A stretch of DNA of 64,000 bases from Allomuricauda sp. (GTDB lineage: Bacteria > Bacteroidota > Bacteroidia > Flavobacteriales > Flavobacteriaceae). Each line of letters begins with the position of its first letter. Positions within the stretch are counted from its first letter, which is position 1. Shown piece by piece: positions 52,621-63,500 of the stretch. Under the pieces are notes generated by a model that saw nothing but the letters and a program-made list of their open reading frames with translations, had not been told where the DNA came from and made no database searches. Made by a program: the position numbers and the translations under genes. The stretch covers positions 186,001 to 250,000 of the forward strand of contig NZ_JANQLX010000017.1 in NCBI RefSeq assembly GCF_028280385.1, given 5' to 3'.

Positions 52621-54831
52621 ATGAGTAAAACTATAATTATTTCCAATAGGCTACCAGTACAATTGCAAATAAGTGATGGTGGCCTTACCGCAATTCCCAG
52701 CGTGGGAGGTTTGGCCACAGGAATGAAATCCGTGCACAGCGGTGGGGAAAGCTTATGGATTGGGTGGTCCGGTCTTACTGAGGAAGATACCCCAGAAGCC
52801 CTGGAAAGTGATATAGACAAAGCATTGGAACAACATGGTTGTGCAAAGGTTAACTTGACAGCCAAGGAAATCGAGGGGTTTTACTTCGGATTTAGCAATC
52901 GTACCATCTGGCCCCTGTTCCATTATTTTTTGGAATATACCGAGTTTGAATTGGAATTCTGGAACATCTATAAATCGGTAAATCAAAAATTTGCCGACGC
53001 CATCATTGAACAATCCAATGAGGACGACACCATCTGGGTGCATGATTACCAACTAATGCTCGTTCCCCAAATGGTGCGGGAAAAAAGACCTAATACCTCG
53101 ATTGGATTCTTTTTGCATATTCCCTTCCCTTCCTACGAAATTTTCCGGACCATGCCCTGGCGGGAAGAGGTACTGGAAGGACTTTTGGGCTCTGACCTTA
53201 TTGGTTTCCATACCTATGATTATGAAAGGCACTTTTTAAGCTCGGTTAGAAGGCTCTTGGGACTGGATGTAAGTTTCAACGATATCTATCTGGACCATAG
53301 GGTAATCAAGGTGGACTCCTTCCCCATGGGTATCGACTATAAAAAATTTAAGGACGCGGCCATGGTGCACGAAGGGAAGTCCAAGGAAAACCGAAGCGAC
53401 CTTCAGATCAAATTGGATGACCACAAGGCATCTGCACCCGACACCAAACTCATACTTTCCATAGATCGTTTGGACTATAGCAAGGGCATCGCAAAGCGCA
53501 TCAATGCCTTTGAATATTTCCTGAACAAATATCCAGAGTACAAGGAAAAGGTGCGACTGATCATCTTGGCAGTACCCTCTAGATCCAACGTACCGCAATA
53601 TCAACTGTTGAAAAAGGAAATTGATGAATTGGTGGGTCGCATCAACGGAGAATTGTCCACAGTGAATTGGACCCCCATCTGGTATTTTTATCGCTCTTTG
53701 CCCTTTGAGAACCTCATAGACCTCTATACCAATAGCGATATTGCCTGGTTGACACCCTTACGGGATGGAATGAATTTGGTTGCCAAGGAATACATCGCCA
53801 CAAGAACTGATAAAACCGGAGTTTTGATCTTGAGTGAAATGGCAGGTTCTGCCTATGAGATGAACGAGGCCCTGTTGATCAACCCCAATAATTTTGAACA
53901 GCAGGCCGATACACTGAAACGGGCCATTACCATGCCCAAGGAAGAACAGATGGCCCGGAACATGTTCCTGCAAAACAGATTGGAACGGTACAATGTGGAA
54001 GTGTGGGCCAACGAGTTTATGAATGCACTCAATAGAAAGAGTGAAGGCGATGAAACCTTTGTCTCCCAAAAAATGACCAATGCCATCCTTAATAAAATCA
54101 GCAAAGAGTACTCTACGGCCAAAAAGCGCCTGCTCTTCCTTGATTACGATGGCACTTTGACCGGTTTTCATAAAGATCCACAAAAAGCTACCCCGGATGC
54201 AGAGCTCTATACCTTGCTGGATAAGCTGCACAATGACAAAAACACCACCTTGTTTTTAATTAGCGGAAGGGACAAACAAACTTTTACCAAATGGTTCCTG
54301 GATAAAAAGTACAATATGATCGTGGAGCATGGTGTGTGGATTTCCACTGACGGTGAACCGTTTAAAATGCTTGAGAATGTAAAAGGGGAATGGATGGAAA
54401 AAATAAAGCCGGTTTTGGAATCCTTTGTAGATCGAACCCCAGGCTCCTTTATTGAGGAAAAGAACTATTCCATGGCCTGGCACTATAGAAACACCGACCC
54501 AGATTTTGGTGAAAAAAGAGCCACGGAGCTTAATACCGTATTGACCAGCCTTATTGGTAACGATGGCATTAGCGTGCTCAACGGGAACAAGGTGATGGAA
54601 GTAAAATCCAGCAACGTGAACAAAGGAAGGGCCTCTGTACGTATGTTGGGTGAGGACGACTATGACTTCGTATTCGCCATTGGAGATGATTGGACCGACG
54701 AATATATGTTCCAGGAACTTCCAGAAACCGCTGTTACCGTAAAAGTGGGACTCAAAAAAACCCAGGCCAGGTATTTTGTGGAAAACACCAAACGGGTACG
54801 TGAATTATTACAACAATTTACCGAAACGTGA
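52621..54831 (+). CDS. Trehalose-6-phosphate synthase/phosphatase fusion
   Basis: 736 residues from MSKTIIISNRLPVQLQ; the track's earlier TTG-type start adds 7. The synthase half (GT20, about 1-470) has SNRLPVQL, WVHDYQLMLVP, RLDYSKGI and RDGMNLVAKEYIA. The phosphatase half (HAD-type, about 505-730) starts LLFLDYDGTLTGFHKDPQ. It makes trehalose from UDP-glucose (or ADP-glucose) and glucose 6-phosphate in two steps. It shares 102 bases of divergent promoter region with the GH15 trehalase-like gene and overlaps the next gene by one base. Confidence 0.95.
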   Translation: MSKTIIISNRLPVQLQISDGGLTAIPSVGGLATGMKSVHSGGESLWIGWSGLTEEDTPEALESDIDKALEQHGCAKVNLTAKEIEGFYFGFSNRTIWPLFHYFLEYTEFELEFWNIYKSVNQKFADAIIEQSNEDDTIWVHDYQLMLVPQMVREKRPNTSIGFFLHIPFPSYEIFRTMPWREEVLEGLLGSDLIGFHTYDYERHFLSSVRRLLGLDVSFNDIYLDHRVIKVDSFPMGIDYKKFKDAAMVHEGKSKENRSDLQIKLDDHKASAPDTKLILSIDRLDYSKGIAKRINAFEYFLNKYPEYKEKVRLIILAVPSRSNVPQYQLLKKEIDELVGRINGELSTVNWTPIWYFYRSLPFENLIDLYTNSDIAWLTPLRDGMNLVAKEYIATRTDKTGVLILSEMAGSAYEMNEALLINPNNFEQQADTLKRAITMPKEEQMARNMFLQNRLERYNVEVWANEFMNALNRKSEGDETFVSQKMTNAILNKISKEYSTAKKRLLFLDYDGTLTGFHKDPQKATPDAELYTLLDKLHNDKNTTLFLISGRDKQTFTKWFLDKKYNMIVEHGVWISTDGEPFKMLENVKGEWMEKIKPVLESFVDRTPGSFIEEKNYSMAWHYRNTDPDFGEKRATELNTVLTSLIGNDGISVLNGNKVMEVKSSNVNKGRASVRMLGEDDYDFVFAIGDDWTDEYMFQELPETAVTVKVGLKKTQARYFVENTKRVRELLQQFTET

Positions 54832-56357
54832 TGAAAACCCTGCCCCATTTCATTATACTACTGATCTTTTTCCAAACACACGCACAGACCAATACCGAGG
54901 TCTATCTTTTTGACCTCTCTGTACAAGACGGAAAACCAGTGTTGTCCAATCCCAAGAATATTTCCAACAACCATGGGTACGATAACCAACCTTCTTTTTT
55001 GGATGATCATACCCTATTGTTTTCTTCCAATAGGGCCGATCAAACAGATATCCTGCAATTCAACATTGAAGGCGGAAGTACCAGTTCTTGGATCACCAAC
55101 ACCCCTACCGGCAGCGAGTATTCCCCTTTAAAAATCCCGGGCAAGAATACCATTTCGGCCATACGTCTGGATTTGGACGGCTTGCAACTCCTCTACGAAT
55201 ACAATTTGAATTCAGGGGAATCAAAACCCATATTGCCAAAAGCCAAAGTGGGGTACCATGTGTGGTTCAATAGCCATATTTTGATTGCCACCATATTGGT
55301 TGATAAACGAATGGACCTGGTGGTCTATAACCTTAAGGAAAACACCTCCAAAACGGTGGCCAAAAATGTGGGGCGCTCACTTCATAAAATTCCAGACAGT
55401 CACTTAGTAAGCTTTATCAGTAAGCAAGCTGAAGTTTGGAATATCAAATCGCTTAACCCCTTGTCCGGGGAAATTGGGACCATTACAGAAGTACCTTCAA
55501 AAAGTGAGGATATTTGCTGGCTTAATGCATCCACCATCCTTTCGGGCAATGGAAAAACCATAGTCGCCTTTGATGCGAACGCCAAAACGTCATGGCAGGA
55601 AGTAATGCGTTTTGGATTGGATGAAATCAATAACATCAGCCGAATGTGTATCAATCCCAGCGGCAACCGCTTGGCTTTCGTTGCAGAAGTATCTCCCAAA
55701 GGAATAGTGGATAGACAGGTCAGGACCTTCAATGCACGTGATCTGTTTGGTTTTGTTTCCAATTATACAGAAGATGTAATAGTGGAACGGTTTCCCAATC
55801 AGACCATGTACAAGGGTCGCCAAAAAATGACGGAAGATTATGATCGGTTTTACCAAAACACCAAGGAGGCCAGCGTTGAAGTGGTAAACAGGATACAATT
55901 GGGCCAAACTGTTATTGACGAGGAAATTAGCCTTGTGGATGGCAGAAAAGGCCATCAGGTGGCCATCTATGAAATTAAGAACGGTTTTATTGCCAGTATG
56001 CGGTTTATTTTCCCAGATCGGGAGACAGGAGATTCAGAAGCCGTGGTCCAAACGCAACTGGAGGCCTATAACAATCGGGATATTGACGCGTTCATGGACA
56101 CCTATTCGGAAGATATCCAACTATACAATTTTCCAAACATGCTTCTCCAAGGAAACCGGCAACAAATGCAGGAGTCCTACAAGGCTTTTTTTGAGAAAAC
56201 GCCCAATCTACAGTGTAAGATCCAGAACAGGATTGTCATTGGGAACAAGGTCATAGACCACGAGCTGGTCACGGTAAAGGACGGAAGCATTAATGCTGTG
56301 GCCATCTATGAGGTTGAAAATGGAAAAATTACAAGGGTCACATTTATACGAGATTGA
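54831..56357 (+). CDS. Secreted TolB-like propeller with two C-terminal NTF2-like domains
   Basis: 508 residues from the ATG at 54831, which shares its A with the stop of the trehalose gene (TGATG); the tracked GTG is one codon earlier. A signal peptide (MKTLPHFIILLIFFQTHAQ) is followed by a PD40/TolB-like beta-propeller (about 25-310, with NQPSFLDDHTLLFSSNRADQTDI). Two similar NTF2-like (SnoaL/DUF4440) domains lie at about 318-400 and 405-505, with YDRFYQNTKEASVEVVNRI and YKAFFEKTPNLQCKIQNRI. Exported. The coupling to a cytoplasmic trehalose enzyme is unexplained. Confidence 0.75.
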   Translation: MKTLPHFIILLIFFQTHAQTNTEVYLFDLSVQDGKPVLSNPKNISNNHGYDNQPSFLDDHTLLFSSNRADQTDILQFNIEGGSTSSWITNTPTGSEYSPLKIPGKNTISAIRLDLDGLQLLYEYNLNSGESKPILPKAKVGYHVWFNSHILIATILVDKRMDLVVYNLKENTSKTVAKNVGRSLHKIPDSHLVSFISKQAEVWNIKSLNPLSGEIGTITEVPSKSEDICWLNASTILSGNGKTIVAFDANAKTSWQEVMRFGLDEINNISRMCINPSGNRLAFVAEVSPKGIVDRQVRTFNARDLFGFVSNYTEDVIVERFPNQTMYKGRQKMTEDYDRFYQNTKEASVEVVNRIQLGQTVIDEEISLVDGRKGHQVAIYEIKNGFIASMRFIFPDRETGDSEAVVQTQLEAYNNRDIDAFMDTYSEDIQLYNFPNMLLQGNRQQMQESYKAFFEKTPNLQCKIQNRIVIGNKVIDHELVTVKDGSINAVAIYEVENGKITRVTFIRD

Positions 56358-56402
56358 TTCCTATTTGCTACTTTCACGGAATCCAATTCAAAACAGAAAC
56401 CT

Positions 56403-56906
56403 ATGAAAAAACTAATCGCACTACTAATTCCGCTTTGTATGGCCCATTCCATTTCCTGGGGACAAAATGAATTCGACAAAAGCTTTGTTTCCATTGGCGT
56501 TATTGTATCCGATCTGGATGCCTCCTTTGATTTCTACACCAACGTTATAGGTATGAAAGAAACCAGGGGTTTTACCGTGGATGAGGCCTTGGGCAAGAAA
56601 ACAGGGCTCACCGGCGGGGTTGCCTTTACCGTTAAGGTGCTAAAGCTGCACGATGACGAAAACGCCGCGGAATATAAATTAATGTCGTTTGGAAACGCCA
56701 AGAATCCGGAGGAAACCCATATCCAGGAACGAAATGGGATGCGGTACATCACCTTGTTCTACACATCCCTCGATGCCGTTATCCAAAGACTCAAGGACCA
56801 TGACATTAAAATTCTAAGCGAGGAACCTACCATTATTCCCGATGGAAGAAGGTTTGTTCTGGTGCAAGACCCCGATGGGGTATTCATCGAACTCATCGGA
56901 AATTGA
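56403..56906 (+). CDS. Exported VOC-fold (glyoxalase/bleomycin-resistance) protein
   Basis: 167 residues. A signal peptide (LIALLIPLCMAHSISWGQ) precedes a VOC domain: FVSIGVIVSDLDASFDFYTNVIGMKETRGF, ITLFYTSLDAVIQRLKDHDI and FVLVQDPDGVFIELIGN. The last part ends in the usual metal-binding Glu position (IELIG). VOC proteins bind metals and act on small molecules or sequester them; the exported location is less common than the cytoplasmic one. Substrate unknown. Confidence 0.82.
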   Translation: MKKLIALLIPLCMAHSISWGQNEFDKSFVSIGVIVSDLDASFDFYTNVIGMKETRGFTVDEALGKKTGLTGGVAFTVKVLKLHDDENAAEYKLMSFGNAKNPEETHIQERNGMRYITLFYTSLDAVIQRLKDHDIKILSEEPTIIPDGRRFVLVQDPDGVFIELIGN

Positions 56907-57004
56907 CTTATCTTGGGAATCGTTTTTATGGATAATATCTTCTTGATTACCATAAACCAGGATACTTGAGAAACACCAATATTCTTTTTGTGAATTATGT
57001 GGAT

Positions 57005-58621
57005 ATGAAACTATGTAAGCTTTTTTTTCTACTGACCACCTGTCTGGTTTTTAACCTGAATGCCCAAACCTTTACCAAATTGGATACGCTAAGAGGTAGT
57101 ATTACGCCTGAAAGGGAATGGTGGGACCTCAGTTATTATGACCTCAACGTGAAGGTGGACCCAAATGAGGAATTTATTTCCGGGTATAACATCATCCAAT
57201 ACAAAGTTCTCAAGTCGGCCCATGTGTTGCAAATTGATTTGCAAGCCCCTCTAAAAATTGACGGGATAACACAAGATGGACAAGCGTTGGAGTTTAATTC
57301 CATAGGTCCTGCCCATTTTGTTCAGTTAAAAAAGAAGCAAGTTCCGGGAAGTACAAACACCCTCAAAGTGGAATATTCAGGAACACCGAGAAAAGCCGTT
57401 CGCGCTCCTTGGGATGGTGGCTTTTCATGGGCCAAGGATACCCATGGGAATCCGTTTGCCGCCACCTCATGCCAAGGATTGGGTGCAAGCGTATGGTGGC
57501 CCAACAAAGATCATATGTACGATGAAGTGGATAGCATGAGAATCCGTCTTGAAGTTCCCAAAGAGCTGGTTGGAGTGGCCAATGGCAGACTGGTGGACAC
57601 CAAGGAATCTGGAACATACAAGCAATACACCTGGAACGTAACCAATCCCATCAACAACTATTGTGTAAATGCCAATATTGGCGATTACGTGCATTTTGGG
57701 GAAAAGTACAAAGGTGAAAAAGGCAATCTTGATGTGGACTACTACGTGCTTAGGGGAAATTTGGACAAGGCCAAAGAGCAGTTCAAGCAAACAACCTTGA
57801 TGCTGGAAGCCTTTGAACATTGGTTTGGCCCCTACCCTTTTTATGAAGACAGTTTTAAATTGGTGGAAGTACCTTATTTGGGCATGGAACACCAGAGTTC
57901 CGTAACCTACGGAAACAAATACCAAAATGGCTATTTGGGAAGGGACCTGTCCGATTCTGGATGGGGTTTAAAATTCGATTTTATCATCATCCACGAAGGT
58001 GGGCACGAATGGTTTGCCAACAACATTACGTACAAGGACATTGCTGATATGTGGATTCATGAAGCCTTTACGGCCTACTCGGAAAATTTGTATTTGGACT
58101 ACCATTTTGGCACCCAGGCATCTGCTGAATACGTTATCGGTACCAGAAACAATATCAGAAATGACAAACCCATTATTGGGCCTTACCATGTAAACCAACG
58201 AGGTTCTGGCGACATGTATTACAAGGGGGCCAACATGCTGCATACCCTGCGCCAGCTGTTGGAAGACGATGAGCTTTGGAGAAAAGTTTTAAGAGGGTTG
58301 AATAAGGAGTTTTATCATCAGACCGTATCAACGGAACAAATAGAAAACTACATCAGCGAGCATACCAAAATAGACTTATCAGCCTTTTTTAACCAATATC
58401 TACGGACCACGCAAATACCCAAATTGGAATACAAGCAAGAAGGCCCCCAACTAACCTACCGCTATGTGGATGTAGTGGATGATTTTGACATGCCCGTTAG
58501 GGTCTTTGTGGATGGGAAGGAACACTGGTTGTATCCAAATTCGGAATGGAAAACCGAAGATTTGAAGGGAATGCAACTCACGTTTGACAACAATTTCTAT
58601 ATAGAAACGGAAAGCATTTAG
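57005..58621 (+). CDS. Secreted M1-family metallopeptidase
   Basis: 538 residues from MKLCKLFFLLTTCLVFNLNAQ, a signal peptide; the tracked start at 56966 is too early. The N-terminal beta-sandwich is that of aminopeptidase N-like proteins. The active site is IIHEGGHEWFANNITYKDIADMWIHEAFTAYSE, giving HExxH and the third ligand Glu in WIHEAF, with YLGMEHQSSVTYG replacing the GAMEN motif of true aminopeptidase N. The missing GAMEN suggests altered specificity; several flavobacterial proteins of this type are just called M1 family. It is followed directly by a YdeI-like gene. Confidence 0.9.
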   Translation: MKLCKLFFLLTTCLVFNLNAQTFTKLDTLRGSITPEREWWDLSYYDLNVKVDPNEEFISGYNIIQYKVLKSAHVLQIDLQAPLKIDGITQDGQALEFNSIGPAHFVQLKKKQVPGSTNTLKVEYSGTPRKAVRAPWDGGFSWAKDTHGNPFAATSCQGLGASVWWPNKDHMYDEVDSMRIRLEVPKELVGVANGRLVDTKESGTYKQYTWNVTNPINNYCVNANIGDYVHFGEKYKGEKGNLDVDYYVLRGNLDKAKEQFKQTTLMLEAFEHWFGPYPFYEDSFKLVEVPYLGMEHQSSVTYGNKYQNGYLGRDLSDSGWGLKFDFIIIHEGGHEWFANNITYKDIADMWIHEAFTAYSENLYLDYHFGTQASAEYVIGTRNNIRNDKPIIGPYHVNQRGSGDMYYKGANMLHTLRQLLEDDELWRKVLRGLNKEFYHQTVSTEQIENYISEHTKIDLSAFFNQYLRTTQIPKLEYKQEGPQLTYRYVDVVDDFDMPVRVFVDGKEHWLYPNSEWKTEDLKGMQLTFDNNFYIETESI

Positions 58622-58622
58622 T

Positions 58623-59198
58623 TTGGAAGACATCCAGGAACATTATTTCAAATCTGATGTGGAATGGCGCACTTGGCTTGATAAAAACCATGCGGTTTCC
58701 CAAGGGATATATCTCATTTTGTATAAGGTAGATCATGAAATGCAGAGCATGCGCTGGGAAGAAGCTGTGCGTGTTGCCCTCTGCTATGGATGGATCGATA
58801 GCACCGTTAAAAGTTTGGGAGATGGGAAGCGAAGGCAGTATTTCTGTCCCCGCAAACCCAAAAGTACTTGGAGCAAGGTAAACAAAGACCACATATTGGA
58901 ATTGGTGGATCAGGGGTTGATGCACCAGAGCGGTCAAGCTTCCATTGATAAGGCCAAAGAAGATGGCTCGTGGACGTTGCTGGACGATGTTGAAAATGGG
59001 GTAATACCACCCGATCTGCAAAAAGTATTCAACCGCAATAAAAAGGCCCTTACCAACTTTCAAAACTTCACCAAGGGACAGCGAAAAAGCTACCTGTATT
59101 GGCTCAATCAAGCAAAACGGGATGAAACCAGACAAAAAAGAATCAAGGAAATTGTAGCGTGCTGCAGAAACAATATCAAGTCAAGGACCTCCTGGTAA
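58623..59198 (+). CDS. YdeI/OmpD-associated family protein
   Basis: 191 residues from TTG at 58623, the first possible codon after the M1 stop at 58621; no ATG occurs before residue 40. HYFKSDVEWRTWLDKNHAVSQGIYLILYKVDHEMQSMRWEEAVRVALCYGWIDSTVKSL is the N-terminal YdeI/OmpD-associated domain, and FTKGQRKSYLYWLNQAKRDETRQKRIKEIV is the C-terminal signature shared with the 1654 gene. It lacks the DUF1905 domain of that gene. The family is of unknown activity. Confidence 0.85.
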   Translation: MEDIQEHYFKSDVEWRTWLDKNHAVSQGIYLILYKVDHEMQSMRWEEAVRVALCYGWIDSTVKSLGDGKRRQYFCPRKPKSTWSKVNKDHILELVDQGLMHQSGQASIDKAKEDGSWTLLDDVENGVIPPDLQKVFNRNKKALTNFQNFTKGQRKSYLYWLNQAKRDETRQKRIKEIVACCRNNIKSRTSW

Positions 59199-59200
59199 TA

Positions 59201-60457
59201 TCAGGTCTTATTTTCGTAGAGTCTATGATAGATCACGGCAGCCACACCACCCACAAAAGAGAAGGCGGCCAACATCCAAAACACATGTTGATGCCCTAGT
59301 TCTTCGCCCTTGTGCGCATCCAACAACACCCCATAGGCCGGGGCCGCAAAAATATCCGGGGTATACCCTACCAAAGATATCATCCCAACTGCAGTTCCTG
59401 TGAGCACCAGCGGAATACGCCCTTTTTGCATAACGCCAAAATATAGGGCCCTTGCCGCATAGACACCGGCCGCTACAATGACAACGGACACAAAAAACAA
59501 GGCCGCGGTAGATGGGCCAATGACTCCCGAACCAAACAAGATTCCACCCAAAACACAAGCTCCAAAACTGTATATCAGCCAACTGGTTATTTTAAAACGA
59601 TCTACCAGCAGACCTACCAAAATTCCTGTGGTGGGTCTTAAAAATTGGAATAAGGTGCCCACTTTGGCTGCCTTAACCTCATTATATAACATCACTTCAT
59701 TGGCGTATAGGGACACAACATCCGTTATTTTGTAACCTACATAGGCACAAAGAATAATGATCATCAGCAGCCAAACTGAAGGAATCCCGAGTACTTGCCG
59801 AATCTCTTTTTTGGATATCCGTTCTGCCTGAATTTTACGCTCGTCCGTGCCGGATTTCAAAAACAACCAGACCAAAATCCCAATCGCGGCAATTATAACG
59901 CAGGCAGTCATCAACACATACTTAAAGGCGACCTGTCGTTCTACCACAGAACTGGCTTCCACTTCTTCCCCCAAAAAAAATGAGAAAATGAAGACTCCAA
60001 GCAGGCCAAAAGAAGCTCCGGTAAGTCCGCGGCCCCCATCCAAAAACCCAAAGGCCCTCCCTTGTGATGAATCACCTCCCCAAACCCGTGTAGCTTTGAT
60101 CATAGGCGCCCAAAACAGAAAAATGGTAGTAAATCCCCAAAATCCATAGAGGATTTGCAACTCCCTAAATTGCGGATAGGTGGCAAACCATAGTCCACCC
60201 AATGCCGTCATCCAAAGGGCTATGGCAATGAGTTTTCTGGGGGGATATTTATCAGCCAATGGACCTCCGAGCAAATAGGAAATCAATGCTACCATGCCAT
60301 AAGCGGAGGTGGCAAGTCCCCAATCGGTATTGTCAATCTCAAAAACAGCAAGCACGGTAGACCTAAAGATACGGGGAAGCACAAAGGGAAGAATAAAAAC
60401 GGCTTCACCTGCCAAAATCAGCAAAATGAGGTAATACCAAGGGGCTTTTCTCTCCAT
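59201..60457 (-). CDS. MFS transporter
   Basis: 418 residues with 12 predicted membrane helices. The loop between helices 2 and 3 has GGPLADKYPPRKLIAIALW, close to the MFS GxxxDRxGRR motif. GFLDGGRGLTGASFG on the fourth helix is reminiscent of antiporter-type motif C positions. The substrate is unknown. It is convergent with the YdeI-like gene (2 bases apart) and divergent from the large BNR gene. Confidence 0.85.
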   Translation of the reverse strand: MERKAPWYYLILLILAGEAVFILPFVLPRIFRSTVLAVFEIDNTDWGLATSAYGMVALISYLLGGPLADKYPPRKLIAIALWMTALGGLWFATYPQFRELQILYGFWGFTTIFLFWAPMIKATRVWGGDSSQGRAFGFLDGGRGLTGASFGLLGVFIFSFFLGEEVEASSVVERQVAFKYVLMTACVIIAAIGILVWLFLKSGTDERKIQAERISKKEIRQVLGIPSVWLLMIIILCAYVGYKITDVVSLYANEVMLYNEVKAAKVGTLFQFLRPTTGILVGLLVDRFKITSWLIYSFGACVLGGILFGSGVIGPSTAALFFVSVVIVAAGVYAARALYFGVMQKGRIPLVLTGTAVGMISLVGYTPDIFAAPAYGVLLDAHKGEELGHQHVFWMLAAFSFVGGVAAVIYHRLYENKT

Positions 60458-60560
60458 TCCAGCTAAAAATACATAAAAATTACCGCCTTGGGCCGTTAAC
60501 AGCTTTTTAAGAAATCCGCTTACCGTTTTTGGTATCTTTAGCCGACTAATTAAGCCTGAA

Positions 60561-63500
60561 ATGAAACAGATTTACACACTTCTGATGCTTCTGGCATCGA
60601 TTCCCTTTTTTGCACAAGAATTTTCCATGGATATTGCCGGTGATATCAAACCCAGAAATATTGGGCCCGCCGGAATGAGCGGACGTGTTACCGCTATTGA
60701 TGTGGTACACAACAATCCGGATGTTATGTATGTGGGTACCGCTTCCGGTGGACTTTGGAAGTCAACTTCTGGTGGAATCAAATGGGAACCCATTTTTGAC
60801 AAGGAAGTAACGGGATCCATTGGTGCCATTGCCATCCAACAAAACAATCCATCTGTTATTTGGGCCGGTACCGGGGAAGGAAATCCCAGAAATAGCCTGA
60901 ATGGCGGGTATGGTGTCTATAAATCACTAGATGGAGGCAAAACATGGATTTCCATGGGATTGGAAAAGACAAGACATATCCATCGTATCGTAATAGACCC
61001 TAGCAACCCCAATGTGGTGTATGTAGGCGCTATTGGATCTCCTTGGGGAGAGCACCCGGAACGAGGGGTGTACAAAACTGTGGATGGCGGCCGCACTTGG
61101 AACAAAATTCTGTTCGTAAACAACAAAACCGGTGTTGCCGACCTTGTTATGGACCCAACCAATCCCAACAAACTTATTGCTGCCCTATGGGAGCACAAAA
61201 GAGATCCCTGGTTCTTCAAGTCGGGCGGTAAGGGAAGCGGATTGTACATAACCCACGACGGTGGTGCCAACTGGAAAAAGGTAACGGAGGAAGACGGACT
61301 TCCCAAAGGAGAGCTCGGCCGTATAGGAATTGCCATTGCCAAAAACAAGCCCAATGTGGTCTATGCCCTGGTTGAGGCCAAGAAAAATGCCCTCTACAAA
61401 TCTGAGGACGGGGGCATCAAATGGAAAAAAATCAATGACAAAAACGATATTGGAAACCGGCCCTTTTACTACTCCGAAATTTATGTGGACCCGGAAAATG
61501 AAAACAGGGTCTACTCCATTTTCACTTATGTCAACGTTTCGGAAGATGGTGGGAAAAACTTTAAGCAGTTAATGCCTGCCTATCAAGTGGACAATGGCGT
61601 GCACCCTGATCACCATGCGTGGTGGATCCATCCTGAAAATGGTCAGTTTATGATCGATGGTAACGATGGGGGCATGAACATTACCAAAGATGGTGGTAAA
61701 ACATGGCGTTTTGTAGGGAATTTGCCCTTGGCACAATTTTACCATATCAGCGTAGACAATGAATTTCCGTACAACGTATACGGGGGCATGCAGGACAACG
61801 GTTCTTGGCGAGGACCCGCCTATGCTTGGCGATATCAAGGAATTAGAAATGATTACTGGCAAGAAATCGCCTTTGGGGATGGCTTTGATGTGGTTCCTGA
61901 TCTAGACAACAACCAATTTGGATATGCCATGAGCCAACAGGGCTATGTATCCCGATACGATTGGAAAACAGGAAACAACTATACCGTCCGCCCTACCCCA
62001 CCGGATGCAACCACAGAACTTCGTTTTAATTGGAATGCCGGTATTGGACAGGACCCTTTTGATAATTCCACAGTCTATTTTGGAAGTCAATTTGTACATA
62101 AATCCACAAATAAGGGGCTTACATGGGAGGTAATCTCCCCGGACCTGACCACCAACGATAAGGAAAAGCAAAAACAGAGTGAAAGTGGCGGTCTGACCAT
62201 GGATGCTACAGGAGCGGAAAATTACTGTACCATTTTGGTGATCGAGCCCAGTCCGGTGGAGCAAAACATGCTTTGGGTGGGAACCGATGACGGTCGCGTG
62301 CACATTACCCAAAATGGTGGTGGCACCTGGACGGAAGTTACCTCCAACATTAAGGGATTACCCAAGGGAAGCTGGATTCCCCAAATTAAAGCCTCCAAGA
62401 CCAACAAGTGCGAAGCCTTATTGGTTGCCAACGATTACAGAAGATTCAATTATACCCCTTATGCCTACCGGACCAAGGATTATGGGAGAACCTGGACCCG
62501 AATTGTGGACAGCGGAGATGTGAAAAGCTATGTGCTTTCCATTGTGGAAGATGGTAAAAACCCCAACCTTATGTTTTTGGGGACAGATGACGGACTGTAC
62601 ATCTCATTCAATGCCGGTTCCAAATGGCAAAAATGGACCAATGGATTTCCTACGGTTTCCACCAAAGACTTGGTAATCCATCCTAGGGAACAGGATTTGG
62701 TCATTGGAACTTTTGGACGCGCCGCTTGGGTATTGGATGATATCCGTCCGCTTAGGGAGTTGGCCGGAAATAGCGCATTGCTTCAAAAGGAAATTAGTCT
62801 CTTTAACAGTCCTGATGCCTATTTGGCGGCCTATCAACAAGCTACAGGTAGCCGTTTTGGCGGTGATGCCATTTACAATGGTGAAAATAGAAAACGTGGG
62901 GCCATGATCACCTATTACTTGAAAGAAGGCCAAAAGGAAGCGAAAAAAGAAGATGGGAAAAAGGATTCCGAAACGGGGAAGGAAGATTCCAAAAAGAAAA
63001 AAGATTCCGTCTATTTGAAAATTTATGATGGGGACAGATTGATTCGTACCCTAGGCAAAAAAATCCCTAAAAAAGCTGGATTTCATAGGATATATTGGGG
63101 CATGGATGAAAAAGGACCGGATGCCCCCTCCAGGAAAATCAGTACCAAGAAAAATGAAACTGGCGGGATTACGGTCAGACCAGGTACATACAAGGTGAAA
63201 ATTCATTTGGGAGAGGTTGTGGACTCCACTACGATTACGGTTAAAACCGACCCTCGCTTAAATACTTCCGAGGCTTCACTGATAGAAGTCTATTACGCTG
63301 GCAAGCAATTGGACAATGTGACCCAAACAGCTTCCGAAGCGGTAAAACAACTTGTGGAAAGTAAAAATTTGGCCAATAAGTTCCAAAAAGAGCTCAAGGG
63401 CTTGGATGAAGAAGCATACAAGGAACAAATCAAGGCTTCCAAGGATATGGTCAAAGAAATTGACACATTGGTAGCCCTTTATATCGGAAAAGAAGACAAA

